Positions 24,456-33,325 are shown, numbered from the stretch's first letter. The stretch: DNA of 64,000 bases from Paenisporosarcina macmurdoensis (GCF_042658845.1 NZ_JBHSRI010000002.1:1-64000); one strand, 5' to 3'. The notes: generated by a model from the sequence alone, not told the origin. Made by a program: numbers and translations.

Positions 24456-25823
24456 TTAGTAATCTAAGTTTTCAGCCATTTCTTCTTTAAATCCAAATAG
24501 ATAGGTGAAAATAAAACCAAATGTATACGCAATGACTAGCCCTAGGAAGTATAGGATGTACTTATTGTCTGCGATTAACGGAATAAGTGAAAGACCGGAT
24601 ACTCCTATTCCGGTTGCGGCTGTATTCATCAACGCTTGAAACGCTCCACCAACAGCAGCACCCATACAAGCGGTTATGAAGGGACGACCAAGTGGCAACG
24701 TTACCCCGTATAATAATGGTTCTCCTATTCCTAAGAATCCTACAGGAAGCGCTCCTTTAATCGTTGTACGCAAACGAGTGTTTTTCGTTTTTACAAAGAT
24801 TGCAATAGCAGCTCCAACTTGACCTGCTCCACCCATAGCTAAAATAGTTAATATAGGTGTGATTCCAATTGAGTTGATGAATTCCATGTGAATAGGTGTT
24901 AAACCATGATGTAGTCCGACCATAACAAGAGGTAAGAAGAATCCTGCGAGAATTGCCCCCGCGAATACGCCACCTATATCTAAAACAAAAGTAATTACTT
25001 CCATGATGCCGGTTGATAACAAACCACCCACTGGTTGAATGATAAATAATGTTGCAAAACCTACTACTAATACCGTGATTAGAGGAGTTAAAATAATATC
25101 AAGTGAATTTGGTACAAATTTACGTGCTGAACGTTCTATATACACCATAAACCAGGCAGCTAAAATGACTGCGATTAAACCGCCTCGTCCAGGGACAAGT
25201 GGTTCACCAAATAAAGTAATAGTGGCAAGTGCCGGGTTAATAATAATGATCCCCGCGATGGCACCGAGTGCAGGTGTTCCACCAAATTCTTTTGCAGTGT
25301 TCCAACCAACAAGTACGCCGAGGTAAGCGAATATGCCTCCACCAAGGAATAGTAAAATCGCCATCCATGTTTCTTCTGGATTAACACCAGCATTTCGCGC
25401 AAAGTTAGCACCACCATTGATAATACCTGATGCAACTAGTGCTGGAATAAGAGGGATGAAGATATTTCCGACTCTTCTTAAACCGTTTTTAAGTGGCGTA
25501 CTGTTTTTCTTTTTCACAGCTGCTTGACGATCTTCTGCTGTTAAATTTGAACTGTCGGCAACTTCTCCTACGCGAAGCCCAGTTTCTTTGCTAATTTCAT
25601 CAGAAACTTTATTCACCGTACCAGGTCCTACGACAATTTGAAGTGTATCATCTTCAACAACACCCATAACCCCAGGGATTTGCTTCAGTCCTTGGAGATC
25701 AACAAGGGTTTCGTCTTTAATATTCAAACGAACTCGTGTCATGCAGTGGTTAAGTTGAAGAATATTCTCTTTACCGCCGACTTTCTCCAATATTGAATGA
25801 GCTAATTGTTGTTCCTTCTTCAT
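24456..25823 (-). CDS. murP: PTS MurNAc-specific IIBC component
   Basis: A membrane permease of 455 residues that imports and phosphorylates MurNAc or MurNAc-GlcNAc. The IIB domain (1-85) has phospho-Cys27 in LNHCMTRVRLNI. The IIC domain (about 110-450) has ten or so hydrophobic segments and the signature GFLGIGEPLLYGVTLPLGRPF. There is no IIA domain, so an external EIIA-Glc-type protein is required; crr at 18631 is the obvious candidate. Ribosome binding site AAGGGGG. It is the second gene, 21 bp after murQ and followed by mupG at 59 bp. Confidence 0.93.
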   Translation of the reverse strand: MKKEQQLAHSILEKVGGKENILQLNHCMTRVRLNIKDETLVDLQGLKQIPGVMGVVEDDTLQIVVGPGTVNKVSDEISKETGLRVGEVADSSNLTAEDRQAAVKKKNSTPLKNGLRRVGNIFIPLIPALVASGIINGGANFARNAGVNPEETWMAILLFLGGGIFAYLGVLVGWNTAKEFGGTPALGAIAGIIIINPALATITLFGEPLVPGRGGLIAVILAAWFMVYIERSARKFVPNSLDIILTPLITVLVVGFATLFIIQPVGGLLSTGIMEVITFVLDIGGVFAGAILAGFFLPLVMVGLHHGLTPIHMEFINSIGITPILTILAMGGAGQVGAAIAIFVKTKNTRLRTTIKGALPVGFLGIGEPLLYGVTLPLGRPFITACMGAAVGGAFQALMNTAATGIGVSGLSLIPLIADNKYILYFLGLVIAYTFGFIFTYLFGFKEEMAENLDY

Positions 25824-25844
25824 CCAAATTCCCCCTTTATGAAT

Positions 25845-26735
25845 CTACTTGATTGCTTTTCGAACAAACCCCTCTGCCGAATCTAATCGTTCACATGATT
25901 CTTCATACGTCATTCCTGTTAAGATCATTACAATCGTCACTTTGACATTTTCATTCGCTTGATTGTAATAAGTTGCTGCTTTTTCTTCGTCCACCCCAGT
26001 TGCTTGAACAATCATGTTCCTAGCGCGATGCTGAAGCTTAACGTTTGTTGCTTTTACATCAACCATTAAATTTTGATACACTTTGCCAAGCCCAATCATG
26101 ACGGAAGTTGAAATCATGTTTAGCACAAGCTTTTGTGCAGTACCTGCTTTTAAGCGAGTGGAGCCTGTTAATACTTCAGCCCCTGTGTTTATCTCAATTG
26201 GATACTCAGCAGCTTTACTAATAATGGCATCCATATTACATGACAGACTTGCTGTTAGTGAACCATGTGCTCTTGCATACTCTAGTCCTGCTCGAACATA
26301 CGGTGTTCTTCCACTAGCAGCAATGCCAATGACCGTATCTTTTGCGGAAAGGGAGATCGCAGCTAAATCATCGGCTGCAAGTGTTTCTGAGTCTTCAGCA
26401 CCCTCAATGGCTTCAAGCAATGCTTTTTCACCGCCAGCTATAATCCCAATGACTAATGATGGATCCACTCCAAAAGTTGGTGGACATTCAGCAGCATCGA
26501 GTACTCCTAAACGACCACTTGTACCCGCTCCTATATATATAAGTCTGCCGCCAGATTTCATGCGTTCAATTGCTTTGGTTATAATTACGTCTAACTGAGG
26601 AATAACCTCATTAACAGCTTTTGGAACCGTAAGATCTTCTTCATTCATTTTTTCTAAAATCTCACGAACACTCATGCTATCTAAACCTTCAGTGCTAGAA
26701 TTACGTTGTTCCGTGGATAAATTCTCTAAGTTCAT
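25845..26735 (-). CDS. murQ: N-acetylmuramic acid 6-phosphate etherase
   Basis: Cleaves the lactyl ether of MurNAc-6-P to GlcNAc-6-P and D-lactate. The product has 296 residues with a SIS fold: IYIGAGTSGRLGVLDAAECPPTFG (about residues 62-85) is the family signature. The active-site Glu region is GGEKALLEAIEGAEDS. TGSTRLKAGTAQKLVLN and KATNVKLQHRARNMI are also conserved. It is the first gene of the minus-strand operon, starting behind GGTGGG and downstream of a cre-like site. The product enters the nagA-nagB pathway encoded a few kb away. Confidence 0.95.
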   Translation of the reverse strand: MNLENLSTEQRNSSTEGLDSMSVREILEKMNEEDLTVPKAVNEVIPQLDVIITKAIERMKSGGRLIYIGAGTSGRLGVLDAAECPPTFGVDPSLVIGIIAGGEKALLEAIEGAEDSETLAADDLAAISLSAKDTVIGIAASGRTPYVRAGLEYARAHGSLTASLSCNMDAIISKAAEYPIEINTGAEVLTGSTRLKAGTAQKLVLNMISTSVMIGLGKVYQNLMVDVKATNVKLQHRARNMIVQATGVDEEKAATYYNQANENVKVTIVMILTGMTYEESCERLDSAEGFVRKAIK

Positions 26736-26768
26736 AAAATCCCACCTAATCGTTACTTGATTTCTTCA

Positions 26769-26786
26769 TAAGTATGCGCTTACAGA
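26769..26786 (-). promoter_or_regulatory. cre-like site upstream of murQ
   Basis: On the minus strand TGTAAGCGCATACTTA fits the CcpA consensus TGWAARCGYTWNCW. It lies about 35-50 bp before the murQ start codon, so catabolite repression of the MurNAc operon is likely. Confidence 0.6.
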
Positions 26787-26942
26787 AATATAAAATCAAT
26801 ATTATTCTAATATTAAGTGAAATTTAATTTCATCATTGCTGTTTTTACTAACTGGACCATGTAGGTTTATAAATATGTACTATAATGGGAAAACTAGCAC
26901 TATGAATAAGAGTTGAACGATGTAATACGAGGAGGACTCGAA

Positions 26943-27605
26943 ATGTATATCCGAATGGAATGGATTTATAGAACACCAAAAGGGACAGAAGTGGCTTGTA
27001 GTTCAGAAGAATTACCTGCAGCACATGCTCTGCTAATTTTAGAAGACATGGAGAAATCAGGACGCCTTAAAAACTTACTGTTGATTGATAGACATGACAG
27101 CACTTGGACAGTAAAAGAGTTGAAGAACTATTTGAAAGGAATTGAAACCGACCCACATAACGTTACGGTCTATTTTGACGGTGGCTTTGACCTAACGAGT
27201 AGAAATTCGGGACTCGGTTGCGTCATTTATTACGAACAAAGCGGAAAGTCGTTCAGGTTGCGCAGGAACGTATCAGCTAACGAACACACTTCCAATAACG
27301 AGGCCGAATATGCAGCGCTTCACTTGAGTATTCAAGAGCTCGACCTTTTAGGTGTCCACCATTTGCCGGTTAAATTCATCGGAGATTCACAAGTCGTCAT
27401 CAAACAAATGAAAGAAGAATGGCCAACGCTCGAGAAGGACTTATCAGGCTGGGCGGAGAGAATCGACAAAAAATTGAAAGACCTCGGCATTCAAGCGGAA
27501 TATGAATTAATCCCAAGGAAGTCGAATGGAGAAGCAGATAAGTTAGCAAGCCAAGCTTTGAATGGGGTGGAGATTACGGCGAAGAGTGAAGTTGTTGAGG
27601 AATAG
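26943..27605 (+). CDS. RNase H-like protein
   Basis: A 220-residue cytoplasmic protein with a C-terminal RNase H type I domain (about residues 75-205). Acidic catalytic residues are visible: Asp in VYFDGGFD, Glu in SNNEAEYAAL, Asp in FIGDSQVVIKQM and Asp in NGEADKLAS. Residues 1-65 form a separate alpha/beta lead (MYIRMEWIYRTPKGTEVACSS) found in YpeP/YpdQ-like Bacillales proteins. ATG 26943 has GGAGG seven bases upstream; TTG 26913 is rejected. A TATAAT sits at 26880-26885. Monocistronic. Confidence 0.87.
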   Translation: MYIRMEWIYRTPKGTEVACSSEELPAAHALLILEDMEKSGRLKNLLLIDRHDSTWTVKELKNYLKGIETDPHNVTVYFDGGFDLTSRNSGLGCVIYYEQSGKSFRLRRNVSANEHTSNNEAEYAALHLSIQELDLLGVHHLPVKFIGDSQVVIKQMKEEWPTLEKDLSGWAERIDKKLKDLGIQAEYELIPRKSNGEADKLASQALNGVEITAKSEVVEE

Positions 27606-27715
27606 TGAGAGTGACTTCGGAGTGGGCTGATACTGAGCTGAAACAAAATAGAGGTATTGAAAGTTATCATAAGCAATCTTAAATTCTGTGAACTAACTCA
27701 ACAAAAAATGCGAGA

Positions 27716-27748
27716 AAACGGACGTCAAAGCGACGTTCGTTTTTTGTG
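27716..27748 (+). terminator. Terminator before the 167-aa hypothetical gene
   Basis: AACGGACGTC / GACGTTCGTT with an AAAGC loop and six T residues. Confidence 0.8.
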
Positions 27749-27833
27749 GTGATTAACTTTTTTTACTGACATCATGAAATTTCACTATGATAAGATAAAG
27801 TAACTTAAAGAGTTGAAAAGAGGAAGTGTCACC

Positions 27834-28337
27834 ATGGAGAAAAATCAGGCTGCAATCGTAAGTAATTATTTGAATGAGGCCACTCCTACAACATATGAAA
27901 TACGTAAATTAGACACCCAAAATGATACTTTAATTAAATTTCATCAATGGGCGAATAGAAAACCAATTATAGCTGCGTTTGAAGTGTCTAAACTTGGACA
28001 TGACAGCTATTTTTTCTTATTCATCGATTGGCATCGGAATGACAATTATTATCTAGTTATTTACGCGCACAATAAATCAACCACAATTGCCGAGTTAAAT
28101 CGAACAGTTGAAGAAGATGGTGTCACTTCACTCTCTTGGACATACAACCCTTTAAAGCGGGATGGCAAAAACGGCATTAGAAAATCGTATTACAAGCAAA
28201 CTTTTGGCACTAATACTATGAAAATCCCACTACCTTCTTCAACTTTAGAGGTGGAAAGCTTTTTGGATCTATTGTTCAAGCTTTGCCATAATCGCATAAG
28301 AGCTGATCGGATAGTAGATGCTTTTGAGTTTGAATGA
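27834..28337 (+). CDS. Hypothetical protein, 167 aa
   Basis: A soluble protein without signal peptide or membrane helix. ATG 27834 follows AGAGGAAG; a TTG at 27813 is the alternative. It is rich in aromatic residues in alternating strands (DSYFFLFIDWHRNDNYYLVIYAHN) and has a basic stretch (NPLKRDGKNGIRKSYYKQTFG), so a small alpha/beta fold is likely. I do not recognise a family. It stands alone between a terminator and a GC-rich repeat element. Confidence 0.6.
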   Translation: MEKNQAAIVSNYLNEATPTTYEIRKLDTQNDTLIKFHQWANRKPIIAAFEVSKLGHDSYFFLFIDWHRNDNYYLVIYAHNKSTTIAELNRTVEEDGVTSLSWTYNPLKRDGKNGIRKSYYKQTFGTNTMKIPLPSSTLEVESFLDLLFKLCHNRIRADRIVDAFEFE

Positions 28338-28540
28338 TTTGTTTGAACGTGGTTTGTTTCTGTAATGAGGTAAACCTATTAACACTATTATTGGATTTGG
28401 TCATAAAAGCAGAAAAAGTAGGGGCTGTATAATAAGTTTCTTCTATAAAATAAGTGGAGAAAAAAATGAGTCTTTTTTCTGCATCTACATTTGTACATTG
28501 TAACCTAATAATTGTCTGTTTTGCACATGATGAACTTAGG

Positions 28541-28669
28541 GTTGATTGGAGTGGAAGACGGCGACTCCAGCGGGAATAGCATGAGCTGAAGACCCCACAG
28601 ACGAGCTTGCTCGTCGAGGAGGCTGATGCCATGCCCGCGGAAAGCGTCCGTTTGGAACGGCAATTCAAC
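28541..28669 (+). repeat. GC-rich ~130-bp dispersed element, copy 1
   Basis: It contains GATTGGAGTG, GCGACTCCAGCGGGAATAGC, an internal CGAGCTTGCTCG palindrome and CGCGGAAAGCGTCCG. It matches 55031-55142 (minus orientation) over nearly its whole length and shares its ends with 45173-45309. It is much richer in G+C than its surroundings. Confidence 0.85.
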
Positions 28670-28683
28670 CCTTACTTATAAAA

Positions 28684-28730
28684 GGAAGCTGCCCTTAGTC
28701 ATGTTTTATGACTTTTAGGACAGCTCTTAT
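28684..28730 (-). terminator. Terminator-like hairpin after the HtrA-like gene
   Basis: Nested arms AAGCTGCCCTT / AGGACAGCTCTT and AGTCAT / ATGACT. It lies just downstream of the minus-strand protease gene. Confidence 0.55.
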
Positions 28731-28742
28731 TTTCAACTGTGG

Positions 28743-30107
28743 TTACTCTATAATGGAGATGCTAATCCCACCAAACGTTTCATCTTCCCACGATACATGA
28801 ACTACTAGCACCGTGTCATGGTCTGGACTCGACCAGTAAGCGGTTAAGACATACCCTTCGTCCACTTCAACCCAATTAGAATCCACTTCATCTGCAGCCC
28901 CATAAATTTTGCTAAGCTCAGCATACATAAAGTCGAAGTAGGTTTCAATAATGTCTAAGTCTGTGACATTAAATGCGATATAGTGAAAAACAGAAATGGA
29001 AATTAATTTGTTATTTTTGAATTCATAATTCACATCTGCGAATAAGCCAAAAGCACTTACATCAGAGTAGTATAAAAAGTTCGTATCTTCACTAGAGTAA
29101 ACGCCACCCGATAAGTCTTTGACTTGTTGCATTGTCATCCCTAATGAAATATTCCCTAATACAGGAGTTTGTAAGGATGGAGCTGGAATAGGGAATGAGG
29201 CTTTAATACTCGCATGTTTTTTACCACTATATTTTTTCACTAATGGGAAAAATTCTTCAGTAGCAATAGCGAAATTCAGGTTCGCACTTACACCATCCAA
29301 TCCACTGCTAGTCATACCAATGAGTTGCCCACGCACATCAAACATTGCTCCACCAGAACTACCGTGATCAATATCTGCATTAGTTTGGATTAAGGAAACC
29401 CCATTTACCTTTCTAAACGAACTAATAATGCCTTCCGAGACCGTATTTTGTAAGCCTTGTGGACTGCCAATTGCGACTACCTTTTCACCCTTAGATAGTC
29501 CCTTACTTGAAGGACGGATCACAACAGTTTTTGTAGTGAATGTTTTCGTAGTTTTTAACAAGGCAACATCTTTCTTGGCATCCGATTCCACAATGCCTTT
29601 GACATCAAATTTTTGCCCATTATTAAAGGTTACGGTAGCTGTTTTCGCTCCATCTATTACATGATGGTTAGTCAAAATCAACCCATTCCCTACGACGATT
29701 CCACTTCCTTGACTTCTATCAGTATGAATGAGAACAATCTTTGAATCATTCAAATTCACAATTTCTCTTGTGTTATAAACTTTTGAAGTCGGTTTTGGAA
29801 CAGGTAAATATTTTACTGAAGAAGATTTTTTGACGACATTAACGCCACTCAGCTTATAAACCCCACCAAAACTTTTTGATTCCCCAAAAATTCCATGCTC
29901 ATTGCCTTTTTTTAGCTTTTTCACAAATTTCAACTTACCTTTATTCACCGAAAATAAATCAGTATCCTTTAAAATTTGTACTTTGCCGACCATTCCTTTT
30001 TGTATCTCAATTTTCCCCCACATGTTTTTCGAAGCTGCAGAAGCGGGTGAACTGGAAACGGTAAAGATTAAGAATGCAGATAACATAAAAACTATTAATT
30101 TTTTCAA
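28743..30107 (-). CDS. Secreted HtrA-like serine protease (S1C)
   Basis: A 454-residue exported trypsin-fold protease, probably for surface protein quality control. TTG 30107 has GAGAGGGA upstream and starts signal peptide MKKLIVFMLSAFLIF ending ASAAS; TTG 30131 adds eight residues. Residues 30-110 are a basic beta-rich lead. The protease domain (about 115-300) has GSGIVVGNGLILTNHHVIDG (His149), DVALLK (Asp) and NADIDHGSSGGAMFD (Ser251). The C-terminal 330-454 is not a PDZ domain but a SmpA-like beta segment (ISLGMTMQQVKDL). It is monocistronic and not membrane-anchored like B. subtilis HtrA. Confidence 0.87.
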   Translation of the reverse strand: MKKLIVFMLSAFLIFTVSSSPASAASKNMWGKIEIQKGMVGKVQILKDTDLFSVNKGKLKFVKKLKKGNEHGIFGESKSFGGVYKLSGVNVVKKSSSVKYLPVPKPTSKVYNTREIVNLNDSKIVLIHTDRSQGSGIVVGNGLILTNHHVIDGAKTATVTFNNGQKFDVKGIVESDAKKDVALLKTTKTFTTKTVVIRPSSKGLSKGEKVVAIGSPQGLQNTVSEGIISSFRKVNGVSLIQTNADIDHGSSGGAMFDVRGQLIGMTSSGLDGVSANLNFAIATEEFFPLVKKYSGKKHASIKASFPIPAPSLQTPVLGNISLGMTMQQVKDLSGGVYSSEDTNFLYYSDVSAFGLFADVNYEFKNNKLISISVFHYIAFNVTDLDIIETYFDFMYAELSKIYGAADEVDSNWVEVDEGYVLTAYWSSPDHDTVLVVHVSWEDETFGGISISIIE

Positions 30108-30371
30108 TGATAGCAATCCCTCTCGTTTCAATATTTTGTCTATACAATTAATACCATATATAAGTTAAAAAAGCACCACTATAAATTTAAAATTGGAAAT
30201 TTTATAAATATATAGAATCATGATAGATTTGTTGTGAATTAATGGAGTTTTAATTATGGAAGCGTAACTACTGAAGAAGAGGGAGGTCACGGAAAGCAGT
30301 ATTAAAGACTTCAAACAATACAGGATGCATACAATAAGTATCTTGGAATACTCACGGGAGGAAACTTTACT

Positions 30372-30674
30372 ATGAATTTGAACATACATCTGATTATAGG
30401 AATCAACGAAGAGTCGATTCGTTTAGCAAAGCTTATGCTTCAGCAAGAAAAAACGGTTTATATATGGGATTCTGTTGTAAATGGATTTTACATACGAGAA
30501 GATTTGATATTTGTAGATAGAACATTTGTCGATGCCATAGATTACAGCCGGTTTACTGTATATACATATGAACATCCATATGTAAGTCGACAACTTCTGG
30601 GAGTGTTACATCCTCCTGAAAAAGAGAAGAAGTCCACTGATGTGGATGATGAAACAACAGAACCACTGGAGTAG
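30372..30674 (+). CDS. Hypothetical protein, paralogue of 2181-2465
   Basis: A 100-residue acidic protein with GGGAGG ten bases before ATG. It begins MNLNIHLIIGINEESIRLAK and aligns with the 94-aa product at 2181 through NIHxIxGxNExS, VYIxD, VDxxFxDxID and PYxxxQLL. The tail (EKEKKSTDVDDETTEPLE) is charged and unconserved. Two copies 28 kb apart, each with a good ribosome binding site, indicate a real small family of unknown function. A strong terminator follows. Confidence 0.72.
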   Translation: MNLNIHLIIGINEESIRLAKLMLQQEKTVYIWDSVVNGFYIREDLIFVDRTFVDAIDYSRFTVYTYEHPYVSRQLLGVLHPPEKEKKSTDVDDETTEPLE

Positions 30675-30723
30675 TGCTATGTGAATGGCATCGATAAGAA
30701 AAAATTATATGAGTAACTACAAG

Positions 30724-30771
30724 AAAATGAGGTATCGATGTGGTGATATAGCCACATTGATACCTCATTTT
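30724..30771 (+). terminator. Terminator of the 100-aa gene
   Basis: AAAATGAGGTATC(G)ATGTGG / CCACAT(T)GATACCTCATTTT, a stem of about 19 bp with a short loop, ending in TTTTC. Confidence 0.85.
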
Positions 30772-30783
30772 CTATTTATGATA

Positions 30784-30966
30784 CGATTCAGTATTGATGT
30801 AATTCTCCTTCCTGACGGAAAAATTCTCGAAAGAAAAAGTGACCATTACGCGATCAGCAAAGGAATGAAAAAACTCTTCTGGTGTTGTATGAAAGTTCTA
30901 GATCTTTTGATCCGGCGCTGTTATATGGGAGTTGAAAGTGTGAATGCACTTCAGTTACATAATCTC
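30784..30966 (-). pseudogene. Relic of the 3' part of the methyltransferase gene
   Basis: About 180 bp match the 3' half of the methyltransferase gene at 34406-35008 in sequence and order. TGATGTAATTCTCCTT, GTGACGGAAAA-like, AAAGTTCTAGATCTTTTG and TTATAYGGGAGTTGA are shared with 34456-34623. Frame-disrupting changes and a missing 5' part make it non-functional. In minus-strand translation LPYNSAGSKDLELSY remains recognisable. Confidence 0.8.
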
Positions 30967-31293
30967 CAGAGTATAAAAAACCAAAGCAGGAGTGCTTTAA
31001 GAAAATGAGAAGATAGTATGAATAATTTTTGGGAGCCAATATTACTGAGAATATCAAAAGCGACCGAGAACTTAAACTTTCTGCGCTTTTCAATTTAAGG
31101 ATATAAGGAAGTTTATTAAGTTATTGTCGAAATTTGTCGCAGGATAATATTGGTAATTATGTAATCTATATAGTACGATTGATTGTAATATCAATACATA
31201 TAAAGGACCTTTAAATCAAGATAAATAGTTCTAAAGAATTACGAAAACCGCTTTATTAACTTCATTTACAAATAAAATTGGGTAGGTGACTTA

Positions 31294-31752
31294 ATGCAAG
31301 AAACGCCAAATATACAGAACGGAATGACGTTGGTTGAGATATTGGCAGCGATTCTAATCATGTCATTAGTACTAATAACGTTCATGGCGTTATTTATACA
31401 ATCTGCAAAGTATACTGCGCATAATCGAGAGACTTTGACTTCGGTAGAGATTGCTGAAAATATTATTGGAAAAGTTAGATTAAGTGATGACTTAACAGGC
31501 CTTGGTCTTCTCAAAAAAGAAAATATAGAAGTGACTGCGAAAGATGCGTTTAATGATGTTGATGATGTTGATGACAAAATAGAAGTAGTAAATGGGGGGG
31601 ACTCCAATTACAATGTCTTCTTAACAATAGTTAATTCAAAAGTGAAGTTACCCACATTAAAAAGAATCAAAGTCGAAGTGAATTCTAAGAATCCCTCAGT
31701 AAAAAACTCGAAGCCATTTGAGACTGAAATATTTATCGAGGTGAGTTCATGA
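31294..31752 (+). CDS. Prepilin-type N-terminal cleavage/methylation protein 1
   Basis: A 152-residue type IV pilin-like (minor pseudopilin) precursor. A short leader ends QNG|MTLVEILAAILIM, the prepilin peptidase site with Glu5, followed by one transmembrane helix (about residues 12-35). The exported domain is short and rich in Asp (DVDDVDDKIEVVNGGD). Ribosome binding site GGTAGGTGA. Its stop codon overlaps the next start (ATGA). It is the first of three prepilin-like genes. Neither assembly ATPase, platform protein nor prepilin peptidase is nearby, so it depends on machinery elsewhere, possibly ComG. Confidence 0.85.
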   Translation: MQETPNIQNGMTLVEILAAILIMSLVLITFMALFIQSAKYTAHNRETLTSVEIAENIIGKVRLSDDLTGLGLLKKENIEVTAKDAFNDVDDVDDKIEVVNGGDSNYNVFLTIVNSKVKLPTLKRIKVEVNSKNPSVKNSKPFETEIFIEVSS

Positions 31753-32180
31753 ACTCTCAAAAAGGAATAACGTTAGTTGAATTGCTTGCAGCACTTGCCT
31801 TAGTAGGTATGCTAGTAATCTTGATTTTCTCTGTAATGAGCCAAGGAATGAAAGCTTCTGAACGCAATACCACAACACAAAGATTGCAGCAGGAAGCTAA
31901 TCTCATTGTCGAAAAATTGCGCAACGAACATTTATTAGACTCACAGCAAGCTGGTTATACCCCGATTTTTGAATTAGAGATTGTCGATGATAATCTTCAA
32001 ATTAAGAATGGAGAAATTTTATCTTCGGGTTATGAATATGAATTTTTGGATGCAGTTACCCCTAGTACGGTTGACCCTAAAAAAATGATCATTAATCGAA
32101 GTAAGAATCAGGGATTTAAAATGGAAATAAAATCAGGTGATCACATCTATATTATAGAAACTGCCTTTAGCAAGTTATAG
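31749..32180 (+). CDS. Prepilin-type N-terminal cleavage/methylation protein 2
   Basis: A 143-residue prepilin with leader MNSQKG|ITLVELLAALALVG, one N-terminal helix, then a heptad-like stretch (ASERNTTTQRLQQEANLIVEKL) and a small beta domain. The family resembles ComGF/PulJ-type minor pilins. ATG 31749 overlaps the previous stop by four bases, giving translational coupling. The next gene is 14 bp downstream with GGGGGG before it. Confidence 0.85.
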   Translation: MNSQKGITLVELLAALALVGMLVILIFSVMSQGMKASERNTTTQRLQQEANLIVEKLRNEHLLDSQQAGYTPIFELEIVDDNLQIKNGEILSSGYEYEFLDAVTPSTVDPKKMIINRSKNQGFKMEIKSGDHIYIIETAFSKL

Positions 32181-32194
32181 GGGGGAACTCGTAC

Positions 32195-33211
32195 ATGGAC
32201 CAATTAAAGAATCAAAAAGGATACATTTTATTAATCGTTTTGATGCTAATTATAGTATTTTCAGTATTAGGACTAAGTTTGTTATCACTCAATATTACGT
32301 CTGCCAAACAATTTAATAACAAAGAAAAAACTGTTCAAGCAAGACATACTGCAGAGATGGGAGCATTGCATTACAAAGCGTACATTGCAGAAGAATGGAA
32401 AAATCTTAAAAATAAAAATAAGTCTGTAATAAATGTGTTTAATGGGTTTAATCAGGGTCAACGAAAACAAATTAAAGCAGAATATTTAGAAAAACTTAAC
32501 GTTAATAACAATAAGTTTTGTGACACTATTAAAGCATATTCTTTAGAGACCTCTGAATATACTGCAACAAATATGACAACTGATTGTTCTCCCGCTATTT
32601 CAGATAATTTAGAATGGGAGTTTAATGTAACCATTCAGAATAAGCCAACCGTAAAAAATGATAAAGTTGTGAAACTCTCAGCCACTGTGAAAATGAATGC
32701 CCCTTTTTACGAAGTGAAAGATGATTGGATTGGGACACCTGTTAATACGGGTAAAAATAAAAAGAAAAATAAAGATACATATGGAAAATACAAAACGTTG
32801 TCCGTCATAAATGAAGATGTATTAATGGACGATTTTTCATCAGATACGAAAGAATGGATTCAGTTTAACAAAAGTGTCTATGCTAAAAATTCTTTTAACA
32901 TGAAACCAATGTCATGTGCAATAGTTAAAGGGGACTTCAGGGTAGATGGAAGTATATTATTCTATAGTAAAGCAACAATTTTTATTTATGGTGATGCTGA
33001 TTTACCATCTAGTTTAGATTACCATAATAATCATGGTGGTATTTTTGTTGCTGGGAGAGTGTCCATCACTGGAGTTCTCCAACCTACTAATCCTTATATG
33101 GGAATCGATCCAAAGGTAAACCCAGGAAATTGCGCAGTGCCAAATGATTTTGTCATTAAGGAACCCTCAGCCATTGCAAATGAGCCCGTTTTGACTGTTA
33201 TCTATAATTAA
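32195..33211 (+). CDS. PilX-like minor pilin, 338 aa
   Basis: A larger member of the same operon. The N-terminus MDQLKNQKGYILLIVLMLI has a K-G|Y prepilin-like site and a hydrophobic helix but lacks Glu5, as in PilX/GspK-type proteins. HTAEMGALHYKAYIAEEW follows the helix, another PilX trait. The exported part has two Cys pairs (CDTIKAYS...TTDCSP, MSCAIVK...NCAVP) and beta-rich repeats near the C-terminus (FRVDGSILFYSKATIFIYGDADLP). A pilus-tip role is inferred from family. The operon ends with a TTCGG-type terminator. Confidence 0.78.
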   Translation: MDQLKNQKGYILLIVLMLIIVFSVLGLSLLSLNITSAKQFNNKEKTVQARHTAEMGALHYKAYIAEEWKNLKNKNKSVINVFNGFNQGQRKQIKAEYLEKLNVNNNKFCDTIKAYSLETSEYTATNMTTDCSPAISDNLEWEFNVTIQNKPTVKNDKVVKLSATVKMNAPFYEVKDDWIGTPVNTGKNKKKNKDTYGKYKTLSVINEDVLMDDFSSDTKEWIQFNKSVYAKNSFNMKPMSCAIVKGDFRVDGSILFYSKATIFIYGDADLPSSLDYHNNHGGIFVAGRVSITGVLQPTNPYMGIDPKVNPGNCAVPNDFVIKEPSAIANEPVLTVIYN

Positions 33212-33279
33212 TAAATTCTATCATTTCAAAATATTAACTTTAACTAACAATCACTGTATGTTAAATAGAAACACTTGAA

Positions 33280-33313
33280 GCGACCGAAATTGAATCTTCG
33301 GTCGCCTTCTTTT
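33280..33313 (+). terminator. Terminator of the prepilin operon (TTCGG-type family)
   Basis: GCGACCGAA / TTCGGTCGC with loop ATTGAATC, then CTTCTTTT. Confidence 0.8.
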
Positions 33314-33325
33314 ACACTGTGATTT

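Noticed and set aside
26083..26598. 171-aa plus-strand frame inside murQ
   Set aside because: Antisense shadow of a clearly conserved gene; low-complexity Ser/Ala/Pro composition.
28276..28668. 130-aa minus-strand frame
   Set aside because: Covers the GC-rich repeat element and the end of the 167-aa gene; composition follows the repeat.
30685..31008. 107-aa plus-strand frame
   Set aside because: Overlaps a terminator and the antisense strand of the methyltransferase relic.
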